Shown here in pieces: positions 16,827-25,805 of a stretch of 64,000 nt of DNA. Where the stretch lies: contig DDTN01000019.1 in NCBI GenBank assembly GCA_002344355.1, positions 183,736 to 247,735 on the forward strand, in the 5' to 3' direction. A program made the translations under genes and the position numbers. Source of the stretch: Proteobacteria bacterium UBA2363 (GTDB lineage: Bacteria; Pseudomonadota; Gammaproteobacteria; Xanthomonadales; UBA2363). A model generated the notes under the pieces. It made no database searches. It saw nothing but the letters and a program-made list of their open reading frames with translations, and was not told the origin of the DNA. Every line of letters starts with the position of its first letter. Position 1 is the first letter of the stretch.

Positions 16827-17859
16827 CGGCCACCTTGCTCGCCAGGCGTCGCGACAGCGCGATGCGCAGCAGCAGCCAGAGGCCGGCCGCCGCCGCCAGC
16901 ACCGCGACGGCCAGCAGCCACTGGCGCTCCGGCGCCATCGTCAGGCCCAGCAGGAGCGCGGGCAGCGCCACCAGGAGGTTCCAGGCCAGGTAGCCGAGGC
17001 TGACCCGGGCATGGCTGGCGCCGGCCTGCACCAGCAACTGGTAGAGGTGCGAGCGATGCGCCTGCCAGACGCGCTCGCCGCGCAGCAGCCGGTACGCCAG
17101 GGTGGCGCCGCTGTCGACCAGGAAGGCCGACATCAGCACCAGGGACAGCGGCAACGGCAGGATCGCGTGCACGGCCGCGAACAGCAGCAGCCAGGCGGCG
17201 GCGGCGCCGATGAATCCGGACGCGCCGTCGCCGAGGAAGACGCGTGCGCGCGGGAAGTTGAACGGCAGGAAGCCGGCCGCGGCGGCCGCCACCAGCGCCG
17301 CGAACAGGGCGGCCCCGTACTCCCCGGCCAGGCCCAGGGCGATCGCGTAGGCGCCGCCGTACCAGATCGCCTGCATCGCGAGCAGGCCGTCGATGCCGTC
17401 CATGAAGTTGTGCAGGTTGATGCTCCAGGCAATCGCCAGCACCGAGGCCAGGGCCAGCCAGGGCGCCGCGCGCAGTCCCTCGGCGCCGACCAGCAGCGAA
17501 CCCGACAGCAGCAGCGCCGCCAGCAGGTGCGCCAGCAGCCGTGGCAACGCCGGGCGCGGCCTGGCGTCGTCGAGCAGGCCGACCAGGGCGACCAGGGCCA
17601 GCGCCGGCAGGGTCAGCAGCCAGGGGGTCGGCCAGGCCCGGGCCAGGGCCAGGGCGGCGATGCCGGCAAGGCCGATGACGACGATGCCGAGCCCGCCCGT
17701 GCGCGGCACCGGGCGCTGGTGCGAGCTGCGCGGCCCGGGCAGGTCCAGCGGTCCCAGCCGGTGCCGCGCCTGCAGCCCGGCGATCAGGGCGCTGACCGCG
17801 GCGGCCAGCAGCAGCGCCAGCAGGGGCGGCATCCAGGTCGGCAGGGCGGCCGGGATCAT
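16810..17859 (-). CDS. WecA/WbpL-like undecaprenyl-phosphate glycosyl-1-phosphate transferase
   Basis: A 349-aa integral membrane protein with roughly ten hydrophobic segments. It carries the MraY/WecA family motifs: an Asp pair in LVGLLDDARPRP, LHNFMDGIDGLLAMQA, RARVFLGDGASGFIG and QAHRSHLYQLLVQAG. It starts O-antigen or capsule repeat synthesis by transferring a sugar-1-phosphate to undecaprenyl phosphate at the inner membrane. The ATG at 17859 overlaps the lapB stop by 4 bases. The sugar substrate (GlcNAc or a modified sugar) is not determinable. Confidence 0.88.
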   Translation of the reverse strand: MIPAALPTWMPPLLALLLAAAVSALIAGLQARHRLGPLDLPGPRSSHQRPVPRTGGLGIVVIGLAGIAALALARAWPTPWLLTLPALALVALVGLLDDARPRPALPRLLAHLLAALLLSGSLLVGAEGLRAAPWLALASVLAIAWSINLHNFMDGIDGLLAMQAIWYGGAYAIALGLAGEYGAALFAALVAAAAAGFLPFNFPRARVFLGDGASGFIGAAAAWLLLFAAVHAILPLPLSLVLMSAFLVDSGATLAYRLLRGERVWQAHRSHLYQLLVQAGASHARVSLGYLAWNLLVALPALLLGLTMAPERQWLLAVAVLAAAAGLWLLLRIALSRRLASKVADGPVA

Positions 17860-19028
17860 TCGGCCAGCAACCTGTGCTGCGGGCGCAGGGTGTCCCAGCC
17901 CTTGCAGCTCGGGCACTGCCAGTGGTGGTTGCGGGCACCGAAGCCGCAGCGCTTGCAACGGTAGCCGGCGCCCTGGTCGAGCATGCGTTCGGCCAGCTCG
18001 GCGATGCCGGCCAGCAGCGGGCGCATCGACTCGTCGGCGCGGCGCAGGCCGATCTGCGCCAGGTGGCGCAGGCCGGGCACGGTGGGATGGCGGCGCAGCT
18101 CCTTGGTCAGCATCGCCTCGGCGGCCGCCTCGCCCTCCTCGCGCTCGATCAGGCGCGACAGGGCCAGCACCGGCGCCACGCCCGGAAAGCGCGCGCCCAT
18201 CTCGGCCAGGAACTCGCGAGCCCGCCGGCCGTCGTCCAGTGCCTGGTAGCAGGCGAGCAGCGGCTCGAGCAGCAGCGGCAGCGTGTCCAGGTCGATCCGG
18301 GCGGCGCGCTCCAGGGCCCGGGCAGCGCGGGCGTGCTCGCCCTGGTGCAGCTCGATGGCGCCCAGCAGCAGCTCGGCGCGCGCGCAGTTGGGATCGGCCC
18401 GCAGCGCCTGCTGCAGCTCGTCCCTGGCCACCTCCAGGTGGCCGCGGCCGCGGGCGCCTTCGGCCAGCTCGCAGCGGTAGTGGGCGACCGTCGACCCCTG
18501 CGGGCGACCGGAGACCTGCTCCAGGCGTTCGGCATGGGCGATCGCCTTGTTCCAGTCGCGCTCCGACTCGGCGATGGTGACCAGCCGGCGCAGCGCCTCG
18601 GCGACCTCGACCTCGGCCGCGACCAGGTCCGCGAACAGGCCCTCGGCGCGGTCCAGGAGCCCGGCGCGCATGTAGTCCTCGCCGAGCTCGAACAACGCAT
18701 CGGTGCGCTGCCGCCGGCTCAGGGTGTCGCGCTTGAGTAGGTCCTGGTGCAGCCTGATGGCGCGTCCGACCTCGCCGCGGCGGCGGAACAGGCTGCCCAG
18801 CGCGAGCTGGGTCTCGACCGCCTCCTGGTCCAGCTCGGCGATCGACAGGAACACCTCGATGGCCTTGTCCGGCTCCTCGTTGAGCAGGTGGCTGAGGCCC
18901 TTGAAGTAGCCGCTGGACAGGCGGTCGACCCGGGCGCCGCTGACCATCTCGGTGCCGCGCCGCGCGAAATACCAGCTCGCGGCGGCGACCACCGGCAGCA
19001 GCAGCCAGAACAGACCTAGCTCGGACAT
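17856..19028 (-). CDS. lapB: Lipopolysaccharide assembly protein LapB (YciM)
   Basis: A 390-aa protein. An N-terminal membrane helix (LGLFWLLLPVVAAASWYFA) is followed by about nine TPR-like repeats and a C-terminal rubredoxin-type zinc/iron knuckle, CKRCGFGARNHHWQCPSC. This is the full LapB architecture. In E. coli LapB recruits FtsH to degrade LpxC and so sets LPS synthesis. The usual partner lapA is not present in the 106 bases between ihfB and lapB. It is directly coupled to polysaccharide genes downstream. Confidence 0.94.
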   Translation of the reverse strand: MSELGLFWLLLPVVAAASWYFARRGTEMVSGARVDRLSSGYFKGLSHLLNEEPDKAIEVFLSIAELDQEAVETQLALGSLFRRRGEVGRAIRLHQDLLKRDTLSRRQRTDALFELGEDYMRAGLLDRAEGLFADLVAAEVEVAEALRRLVTIAESERDWNKAIAHAERLEQVSGRPQGSTVAHYRCELAEGARGRGHLEVARDELQQALRADPNCARAELLLGAIELHQGEHARAARALERAARIDLDTLPLLLEPLLACYQALDDGRRAREFLAEMGARFPGVAPVLALSRLIEREEGEAAAEAMLTKELRRHPTVPGLRHLAQIGLRRADESMRPLLAGIAELAERMLDQGAGYRCKRCGFGARNHHWQCPSCKGWDTLRPQHRLLAE

Positions 19029-19134
19029 TCAGGACACCACGCGTGCACGGCGTTGCACCGGAAACGGGACGGCAATGCTAGCAGCCTGCCGCGCCGGCAG
19101 CGGACCGCCGGCGGGCGGCCCGGGGCGATGGCGC

Positions 19135-19470
19135 TCAGGCGTCGTCGCCGTCCTCGCCATCGGCGGCCGGCGCCGCGACGATCGCCGCATCGGAGGCGTT
19201 GACGCGTTCGCGCAGCTCCTTGCCGGGCTTGAAATGGGGTACGTGCTTGCCGGGCAGGGCCACCGCCTCGCCGGTCTTGGGGTTGCGGCCCACCCGGGGC
19301 GGCCGGTAGTGCAACGAAAAGCTGCCGAAGCCGCGGATCTCGATGCGGCCGCCGCTGGCCAGGGTGCCGGCCATCTGCTCGAGCACCTGCTTGACCGCCA
19401 GCTCGACGTCGGCCTGTTCCAGGTGCCGGAGCTGATCCGCAAGACTGTTGATGAGTTCCGACTTGGTCAT
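19135..19470 (-). CDS. ihfB: Integration host factor beta subunit
   Basis: A 111-aa HU/IHF-fold protein. It begins MTKSELINSLADQ and contains the DNA-binding arm signature RIEIRGFGSFSLHYRPPRVG and the conserved GRNPKTGEAV with VPHFKPGKELRERVN. An acidic tail (EDGDDA) extends beyond the E. coli length. IHF bends DNA at specific sites. It sits in its conserved place downstream of rpsA, with AAGGAG before ATG. Confidence 0.95.
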   Translation of the reverse strand: MTKSELINSLADQLRHLEQADVELAVKQVLEQMAGTLASGGRIEIRGFGSFSLHYRPPRVGRNPKTGEAVALPGKHVPHFKPGKELRERVNASDAAIVAAPAADGEDGDDA

Positions 19471-19612
19471 CGCGACTCCTTCGCTCCGGCGGACGCTGCG
19501 CTCGGAATTCCCTCGCGCAACGCCGGGATCGACGGCCGGACGCTCCCCCGCGCCCGGCCACCGTCGCCGGGCCGGACGTCACCGCCCGGCCCGGCTTCCT
19601 TGCACAGGACGG

Positions 19613-21283
19613 TCAATCGCCCTTGCGCATCTGCTCCTTGAGCAGGGCACCCAGGTTGGTGGTGCCCGCCGAGGCGTTCTGGTACTCCTCCAGGACCTCG
19701 GCCAGCTCGGCCTCGTCCTTGGCCTTGATCGAGAGCTGCAGCAGCCGGCCCTTGCGATCCATGCCGATGAACTTCGCCTCCACCGAGTCGCCGACCTTGA
19801 GATGCTGGGTGGCGTCGTCGACCCGCTGCTTGGCGATGTCGGACGCGCGCACGTAGCCCTCGATGCCGTCGCCCAGGTCGATCAGGGCGCCCTTGGCGTC
19901 GACTTCGCGGACCGTGCCGGTGATCACCGAGCCCTTCGGGTGGCTGACCATGTAGCTGCCGAACGGATCCTGCTCGAGCTGCTTGATGCCCAGCGAGATG
20001 CGCTCGCGCTCGGGGTCGACCGCCAGCACCACGGCCTCGATGTCGTCGCCCTTCTTGAAGCGGCGCACCAGATCCTCGGTGGCGCCCTGCCAGGAGATGT
20101 CGGAGGTGTGGACCAGGCCGTCGATGCCGCCGTCCAGGCCGATGAACACGCCGAAGTCGGTGATCGACTTGACCGGGCCGGACACCTTGTCGCCCTTCTT
20201 GTAGATGGCGGCGAAGGTCTCCCACGGGTTCGCCGAGCACTGCTTCATGCCCAGCGAGATGCGGCGGCGCTCCTCGTCGACGTCCAGGACCATGACCTCG
20301 ACCTCGTCGCCGACCTGGACCATCTTGGCCGGGTTGACGTTCTTGTTGGTCCAGTCCATCTCGGAGACGTGCACCAGGCCCTCGACGCCCGGCTCCAGCT
20401 CGACGAAGCAGCCGTAGTCGGTGACGTTGGAGACCTTGCCGAAGAAGCGGCTGTTGGCCTGGTAGCGGCGGCCGATGCTGACCCAGGGGTCGTCGCCCAG
20501 CTGCTTGAGGCCCAGCGAGACGCGGTTGCGCTCCTTGTCGTACTTGAGCACGACGACGTCGAGCTCCTGGCCGACCTCGACCACCTCGGACGGGTGGCGG
20601 ACGCGCTTCCAGGCCATGTCGGTGATGTGCAGCAGGCCGTCGATGCCGCCGAGGTCGACGAACGCGCCGTAGTCGGTGAGGTTCTTGACCACGCCCTTCA
20701 GCTTGGCGCCCTCGATCAGGCGCTCGATCAGCTGCTCGCGCTCGGCCGAGAACTCGCTCTCGACGACCGCGCGGCGCGACACCACGATGTTGTTGCGCTT
20801 GCGGTCGAGCTTGATGATCTTGAACTCGAGGTCCTTGCCCTCGAGGTAGGTCGGCTCGCGCACCGGCCGGACGTCGACCAGGGAGCCGGGCAGGAAGGCG
20901 CGGACGTCCTTGATGTCGACCGTGAAGCCGCCCTTGACCTTGCCGCTGATGCGGCCGGTCACGGTGGCGTTGTCGGTCATGGCGTGCTCGAGCTCGTCCC
21001 ACACCATGGCGCGCTTGGCCTTCTCGCGCGAGAGCATGGTCTCGCCGAAGCCGTTCTCGATGAACTCCAGGGCGACCTGCACCTCGTCGCCGATGTTGAC
21101 GTCGAGATCGCCATCATCGTTGCGGAACTGGTCGATCGGGATGACGCCCTCGGACTTGAGGCCGGCATTGACGATGACGACATCGGTCTTGATGTCGACG
21201 ACCACGCCGGACACGATGGCACCCGGCTTGAGCTTGGCAAAGGCCTGGCTCTGCTCAAACAGCTCGGCAAAACTCTCGGACAT
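19613..21283 (-). CDS. rpsA: 30S ribosomal protein S1
   Basis: A 556-aa protein with six S1 (OB-fold) repeats, beginning MSESFAELFEQSQAFAKLKPG. Repeated motifs such as VTDYGCFVELEPGVEGLVH, LTDYGAFVDLGGIDGLLH and RISLGMKQ mark repeats 2-6. S1 recruits mRNA to the 30S subunit. I chose ATG 21283 by homology; it has no good Shine-Dalgarno, only GGA 11 bases upstream. That fits the known unusual rpsA initiation regions and S1 autoregulation. Confidence 0.97.
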   Translation of the reverse strand: MSESFAELFEQSQAFAKLKPGAIVSGVVVDIKTDVVIVNAGLKSEGVIPIDQFRNDDGDLDVNIGDEVQVALEFIENGFGETMLSREKAKRAMVWDELEHAMTDNATVTGRISGKVKGGFTVDIKDVRAFLPGSLVDVRPVREPTYLEGKDLEFKIIKLDRKRNNIVVSRRAVVESEFSAEREQLIERLIEGAKLKGVVKNLTDYGAFVDLGGIDGLLHITDMAWKRVRHPSEVVEVGQELDVVVLKYDKERNRVSLGLKQLGDDPWVSIGRRYQANSRFFGKVSNVTDYGCFVELEPGVEGLVHVSEMDWTNKNVNPAKMVQVGDEVEVMVLDVDEERRRISLGMKQCSANPWETFAAIYKKGDKVSGPVKSITDFGVFIGLDGGIDGLVHTSDISWQGATEDLVRRFKKGDDIEAVVLAVDPERERISLGIKQLEQDPFGSYMVSHPKGSVITGTVREVDAKGALIDLGDGIEGYVRASDIAKQRVDDATQHLKVGDSVEAKFIGMDRKGRLLQLSIKAKDEAELAEVLEEYQNASAGTTNLGALLKEQMRKGD

Positions 21284-21415
21284 ATAGATTCCAGTTGATC
21301 CACGGACCGCAGGACGCGGTCCACCGGTTGGAGGCGCCTTCCGGCACCGTTGCACACACCCCGGACGGCGCGGGCGCCGGCCGGGAACGATGGCCGGCCC
21401 GTTGCCGGGCCGGCC
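21284..21415 (-). promoter_or_regulatory. Structured rpsA leader, candidate S1 autoregulatory region
   Basis: Two perfect hairpins lie upstream of the rpsA start on the minus strand. One has 7-bp arms (GGACCGC / GCGGTCC) at 21304-21310 and 21316-21322. The other has 10-bp arms at 21392-21401 and 21406-21415, closed by a GCAA (GNRA) tetraloop. The initiation region GGAUCAACUGGAAUCUAUAUG lacks a Shine-Dalgarno but holds two GGA motifs. It resembles the hairpin-rich, SD-less E. coli rpsA leader in kind. Confidence 0.5.
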
Positions 21416-21517
21416 GATACCGCGGCACCGGAACGGCATCGCGCGTGCGCCCCCCTCGGGGGCGCCGCGGCCGGTCCGGGCTGCCTGGCCCGGGGCCCGG
21501 CCATGCCGGTCATCGGG

Positions 21518-22213
21518 TCAGGACTGCAATCCGTGCAGATGGACGAAGTCGAGCACCTGCCCGACCACCTGCCCGACGGACATCCCGGTGGAATCGATGC
21601 GCAAGGCACCGTCCGCCGCCCTCAGCGGGGCGACGCTGCGCTCGCTGTCGCGCGCGTCCCGCAGCCGGATGTCCGCCAAAAGGGCGTCAAGTGTAGCGGC
21701 AACACCCTTTTCCATCAACTGGTTAAGCCGGCGCCGCGCGCGCTCCTCGGCGCTCGCGGTCAGGAACACCTTGCACGGGGCATCCGGGAACACCACGGTG
21801 CCCATGTCGCGGCCATCGGCGACCAGGCCGGGGGCCTGCCGGAAGGCGCGCTGGCGCGCCAGCAGGGCGTCCCGCACCGGCGCCAGCGCGGCCACCGCCG
21901 AGGCCGCCGCGCCAGCCTCCTCGGTACGCAGGTCGTGGTCGCGGGCGCGCCCCTCCAGGCGCACCGACACGCCCTCGTCGGTGGCCGCGAAGGCGATCGG
22001 CAGCTCGCGTGCCAGTGCCGCCAGCGCCGGCACGTCGGTGGCGTCGATGCCGCGCTCGGCGGCCAGCAGGCCGACCGCCCGGTACAGGGCCCCGGAATCG
22101 AGCAGGTGCCAGCCCAGCGCCTGGGCGACCTGGCGGGCGACGGTGCCCTTGCCCGAGCCGCTCGGGCCGTCGATGGTCAGCACCGGGGCGCCGGGGTCGG
22201 GTCGATCGCTCAC
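21518..22213 (-). CDS. cmk: Cytidylate kinase
   Basis: A 231-aa protein with GTG start at 22213 overlapping the aroA stop (GTGA). It has Walker A GPSGSGKGTVAR, then LLDSGALYRA, DGRDMGTVVFPDA (CMP site) and RRLNQLMEKG with RLRDARDSERSVAPL. It phosphorylates CMP and dCMP for nucleotide supply. It lies in the conserved aroA-cmk-rpsA order and is separated from rpsA by 234 bases holding the rpsA leader. Confidence 0.95.
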   Translation of the reverse strand: MSDRPDPGAPVLTIDGPSGSGKGTVARQVAQALGWHLLDSGALYRAVGLLAAERGIDATDVPALAALARELPIAFAATDEGVSVRLEGRARDHDLRTEEAGAAASAVAALAPVRDALLARQRAFRQAPGLVADGRDMGTVVFPDAPCKVFLTASAEERARRRLNQLMEKGVAATLDALLADIRLRDARDSERSVAPLRAADGALRIDSTGMSVGQVVGQVLDFVHLHGLQS

Positions 22214-23529
22214 ACGGCCTCCTCGGCCAGTCCGAAACCGGACGATTGTGCCAGAGCCGCGAACCCCGGGAACGAGGTGGCGACGTTGGCGCAGTCGCCG
22301 ACCACCACCTCGCCGGCCGCGCGCTGCGCGGCGACCGCCAGCGCCATGGCGCAACGGTGGTCGCCGGCGCTGTCGACCCGCCCGCCCGCGATCGCGCCGC
22401 CGGTGATGCACGCGCCGTCCGGGAGTTCCTCGATCGCCACGCCCAGGGTGCGCAAGGCCCGCGCCATCACGGCGATCCGGTCGGATTCCTTGACGCGGAG
22501 CTCGGCGGCGCCGGCGACCCGGGTCCGGCCCTGCGCCAGGGCGGCGGCGGCGAACAGCACCGGGAACTCGTCGATCATGTCCGGCACCCGCGCCGGCGGC
22601 ACCTCGATCCCGCGCAGCGGCGCATGGCGCACGCGCAGGTCGCCGACCGGTCCGGCCTGCCCGGGCCGCGACAATTCGACCTCGATGTCGGCGCCCATCT
22701 CGCGCAGGCAGTCGATCAGTCCGGTGCGCCGCGGGTCCAGGCCGATGCCGCGCAAGCGCAGGTCGGATCCGGGCACCAGGCTGGCGGCGACCAGGAAGAA
22801 CGCCGCCGAGGAGAAATCGCCGGGTACCAGGAGGGTGCCCGGGGAAACCAGGGGGCGGCCCGGGCGCAACTCGATGGCATCCCCGGCCACCGCGATGTCG
22901 GCGCCGAACGCGGCCAGCAGGCGCTCGGTGTAGTCGCGGGTCGGGTGCGGCTCGCGCACCCGGGTCGCGCCGCGGGCGTACAGGCCGGCCAGCAGCAGGG
23001 CCGACTTCACCTGGGCACTGGCGACCGCAAGCCGGTGCTCGACGCCGGCCAGTGGCCGGCCGCCCTCGACCCGAAGCGGCGCCGTGCCGCCTGGACCGGT
23101 GTCGATGGCCGCGCCCATGGCGGCCAGCGGCACGGTGACCCGCTGCATCGGCCGGGCCGACAGCGAGGCGTCGCCGACCAGGACGCTGTCGAAGGCCTGG
23201 CCCGCCAGCAGCCCGGCCAGCAGGCGCATGCCGGTGCCGGCGTTGCCGCAGTCGAGCGGGCCGTCGGCCGGACGCAGCCCGTGCAGGCCGACGCCGTGGA
23301 CGATCCGGGTACCGGCGTCGGGCGCCTCGATGCGCACCCCCAGCCGCGCCAGGATCGCGGCGGTGGCCCGGGTGTCCTCGCCCTCCAGGAAACCCTCGAT
23401 GCGGGTGCTGCCGGTGGCGACCGCCGCCAGCATCACCGCGCGGTGCGACACCGACTTGTCGCCCGGGACCGAGAGGCTGCCGCGCAGCGGCCGGCCAGGC
23501 CAGGCCCGCCAGTCCAGGCGTCCGGTCAC
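22210..23529 (-). CDS. aroA: 3-phosphoshikimate 1-carboxyvinyltransferase (EPSP synthase)
   Basis: A 439-aa protein with GTG start at 23529 overlapping the hisC stop. Signatures: VPGDKSVSHRAVMLAA, LDCGNAGTGMRLLAGLL, MQRVTVPLAAMGA, VASAQVKSALLLAGL and ELRVKESDRIAVMA. The enzyme joins shikimate-3-phosphate and PEP in the sixth step of chorismate synthesis. The LDCGNAGTGMRL region has the standard residues around the PEP site. Confidence 0.96.
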   Translation of the reverse strand: MTGRLDWRAWPGRPLRGSLSVPGDKSVSHRAVMLAAVATGSTRIEGFLEGEDTRATAAILARLGVRIEAPDAGTRIVHGVGLHGLRPADGPLDCGNAGTGMRLLAGLLAGQAFDSVLVGDASLSARPMQRVTVPLAAMGAAIDTGPGGTAPLRVEGGRPLAGVEHRLAVASAQVKSALLLAGLYARGATRVREPHPTRDYTERLLAAFGADIAVAGDAIELRPGRPLVSPGTLLVPGDFSSAAFFLVAASLVPGSDLRLRGIGLDPRRTGLIDCLREMGADIEVELSRPGQAGPVGDLRVRHAPLRGIEVPPARVPDMIDEFPVLFAAAALAQGRTRVAGAAELRVKESDRIAVMARALRTLGVAIEELPDGACITGGAIAGGRVDSAGDHRCAMALAVAAQRAAGEVVVGDCANVATSFPGFAALAQSSGFGLAEEAV

Positions 23530-24668
23530 GGCGTCGCCGCCCGCACGGTCTGCACGAGCGCCGCCAGCAGCGCCGGCTGGCGCGCCGGCGGCGGCAGGCT
23601 GATGCGCAGGCAGCGGCCAAGGCCGTATCCGGCCATCGGCCGCGCCACCACGCCGCCGGCGCCCAGGGCGCGCTCGACCGCCTCGGCCCGATCGGTCGCG
23701 CCGAAGTCCGCCAGCAGGAAATTGCAGCGCGAGGGCAGCGTCCCGACCCCCAGCTCGGCCAGCAACGCGGCCAGCACCGGCCGCGCGGCGTCGGCGGCGG
23801 CGCGCTCGGCGGCGATGTGGCCGTCGTCGTCGAGGGCGGCGGCCGCCGCGGCCTGCGCCAGGCCGTTGACGTTGAACGACTCCCGCAGGCGTTCGAGCAC
23901 GGCGATCGCCGCCGGGTCGCCTGCGGCCCAGCCGACCCGCAGGCCGGCCAGGCCGTAGGCCTTGGAGAAGGTGCGGGTCACCAGCAGGTTGCGGTACCGC
24001 GGCAGCAGGCGCAGGGCGCTGCGGGCGGCGGCATCGGGCTGGTACTCCTGGTAGGCCTCGTCGACCACCACCAGGGTGGTCGACGGAACCGCCGCGAGCA
24101 GCCGTGCCAGGGCCGCCGGCTCGAACCAGGTGCCGGTCGGGTTGTTCGGGTTGGCCAGGTAGAGCACGCGGGTATCGGCGTCGCAGGCGGACGCCAGCGC
24201 CTCCGGGTCGTGGCCCAGGGGCATCGCCGGGTGGTCGGCCGGCAGGGAGGGCACCGCCACCGCGCGCGCGCCGGCCGCGGCGGCGGCGATCGCGAACACC
24301 GCGAAGGCGTGGCGCGAGAACACCACCGGCGTGCCGGCCGGCGCGAAGCCCTGGGCGATGCGCATCAGCAGTTCGTGGCTGCCGTTGCCGAGCACGATGG
24401 CGTCGGGGTCGAGGCCATGCAGGCGCGCCAGGGCGTCGCGCAGGACGCTGCCGCGCGGGTCGGGATAGCGCCAGGCGGCGGCGCCGGGATCGGCCAGGGC
24501 CGCCAGCGCCGACGGCGCCGGACCGAGCAGGTTCTCGTTGCTGCCGACCTCGACCAGGCGGCTGCCGAAACGCGCCCGGAAGGCGACCAGGTCGTGGCCG
24601 GGATCGTAGGCGCGCAGCGCGGCGACCGCCGGCGGCAGTCGGGCATCGGACCAGGGCTGCAGGGCCAT
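23526..24668 (-). CDS. Histidinol-phosphate/aromatic aminotransferase (HisC-like)
   Basis: A 380-aa class II PLP aminotransferase. Motifs: VGSNENLLGPAPSALAAL, YPDPRG, LGNGSHELL, LANPNNPTGTWF, VVVDEAYQEY and the PLP lysine in TRTFSKAYGLAGLRVGW. It lies between pheA and aroA, 11 bases after pheA. HisC paralogs in this position commonly transaminate phenylpyruvate or hydroxyphenylpyruvate, so an aromatic amino acid role is likely. The histidinol-phosphate activity cannot be excluded. I leave the symbol blank because sequence alone does not separate HisC from its aromatic paralogs. Confidence 0.85.
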   Translation of the reverse strand: MALQPWSDARLPPAVAALRAYDPGHDLVAFRARFGSRLVEVGSNENLLGPAPSALAALADPGAAAWRYPDPRGSVLRDALARLHGLDPDAIVLGNGSHELLMRIAQGFAPAGTPVVFSRHAFAVFAIAAAAAGARAVAVPSLPADHPAMPLGHDPEALASACDADTRVLYLANPNNPTGTWFEPAALARLLAAVPSTTLVVVDEAYQEYQPDAAARSALRLLPRYRNLLVTRTFSKAYGLAGLRVGWAAGDPAAIAVLERLRESFNVNGLAQAAAAAALDDDGHIAAERAAADAARPVLAALLAELGVGTLPSRCNFLLADFGATDRAEAVERALGAGGVVARPMAGYGLGRCLRISLPPPARQPALLAALVQTVRAATP

Positions 24669-24679
24669 GCCGGCGGGGC

Positions 24680-25804
24680 TCAGGCGATCGCCAGCGGATA
24701 GGAGCCCAGCACCTTGACGCGCGCCGCGCAGGTGGCCAGCTCGGCCAGCGCCGCGCGCACCGCCGGCTCCTCGACATGGCCCTGGATGTCGATGAAGAAG
24801 GCGTACTGCCACAGGCCCTCGTGCGACGGCCGCGACTCGATCCTGGCCATGCTGACGCCATGCTGCGCGAGCGGGCTCAGCACCTGGTAGAGGGCGCCGG
24901 GCTGGTCCTTGACCGAGACCAGCAGGGAGGTGCGGTCGTTGCCCGAGGGCGGCAGCAGGTCGCGGCCGATCACCAGGAAACGGGTGGTGTTGTCGGGCCG
25001 GTCCTCGATCGGCCCGGCGATCCGGCGCAGGTGGTAGACGTGGCCGGCCCACTCGCCGGCGATGGCGGCGGCGTCGTCGGCCAGGCGCGCGCGCCGGGCC
25101 GCCTCGGCGTTGCTGCTGACCGGGATCCGCTCGGCACCCGGCAGGTGCTGGCGCAGCCAGGCCTGGCACTGCGCGAGCGACATCGGATGCGAGTACACGC
25201 GCTCGATGTCGTCGAGGTTGCCGGTGCGCGACAGCAGGTGCTGGTGGATGCGCAGCTCGACCTCGCCGCAGATGCGCAGGTCCGAGGTCAGGAACATGTC
25301 CAGGGTCGACTGGATCGTGCCCTGCCCGGAGTTCTCCACCGGCACCACGCCGAAGTCCGCGCTGCCGGCCGCCACCTCGTTGAACACTTCCTCGATGCTG
25401 GCCAGCGGCAGGCCGTGCGCGGAGTGTCCGAAGTGCTTGCGCACCGCCTGCTCGGAGAAGGTGCCCTGCGGTCCCAGGAAGCCGATCTTCAGGGGCTCCT
25501 GCTGGGCCAGGCAGGCCGACATGATCTCCCGGAACAGGCGCACCATCTCGGCGTCCGACAGCGGTCCGTCGTTGCGGTCGACGACGCGGCGCAGCACCTG
25601 CGCCTCGCGCTCCGGCCGGTAGTACTCGACCGCCGCCCGCAACGGCCCCTTGGCGAGGCCGACCTGGTGGGCGAAACGCGCGCGCTCGGCGATCAGGTCC
25701 TGGATCTGCCGGTCGATGGCGTCGATGCGGGCGCGCACCTCGGCCAGCGCCGCGGCGCCGGTCTCGACGGCCCCGTCCTGGCGCCCGCCGGGCGGCGCCG
25801 CCAT
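24680..25804 (-). CDS. pheA: Bifunctional chorismate mutase/prephenate dehydratase
   Basis: A 374-aa P-protein. An AroQ chorismate mutase domain covers about residues 20-100 (RIDAIDRQIQDLIAERARFA). A prephenate dehydratase domain follows (GFLGPQGTFSEQAV, ENSGQGTIQSTLD, catalytic NTTRFLVIG). A C-terminal ACT domain has KDQPGALYQVLSPL and the Phe-sensing ESRPS. It makes phenylpyruvate from chorismate and is feedback controlled by phenylalanine. ATG 25804 follows the serA stop by 1 base. Confidence 0.96.
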   Translation of the reverse strand: MAAPPGGRQDGAVETGAAALAEVRARIDAIDRQIQDLIAERARFAHQVGLAKGPLRAAVEYYRPEREAQVLRRVVDRNDGPLSDAEMVRLFREIMSACLAQQEPLKIGFLGPQGTFSEQAVRKHFGHSAHGLPLASIEEVFNEVAAGSADFGVVPVENSGQGTIQSTLDMFLTSDLRICGEVELRIHQHLLSRTGNLDDIERVYSHPMSLAQCQAWLRQHLPGAERIPVSSNAEAARRARLADDAAAIAGEWAGHVYHLRRIAGPIEDRPDNTTRFLVIGRDLLPPSGNDRTSLLVSVKDQPGALYQVLSPLAQHGVSMARIESRPSHEGLWQYAFFIDIQGHVEEPAVRAALAELATCAARVKVLGSYPLAIA

Positions 25805-25805
25805 C

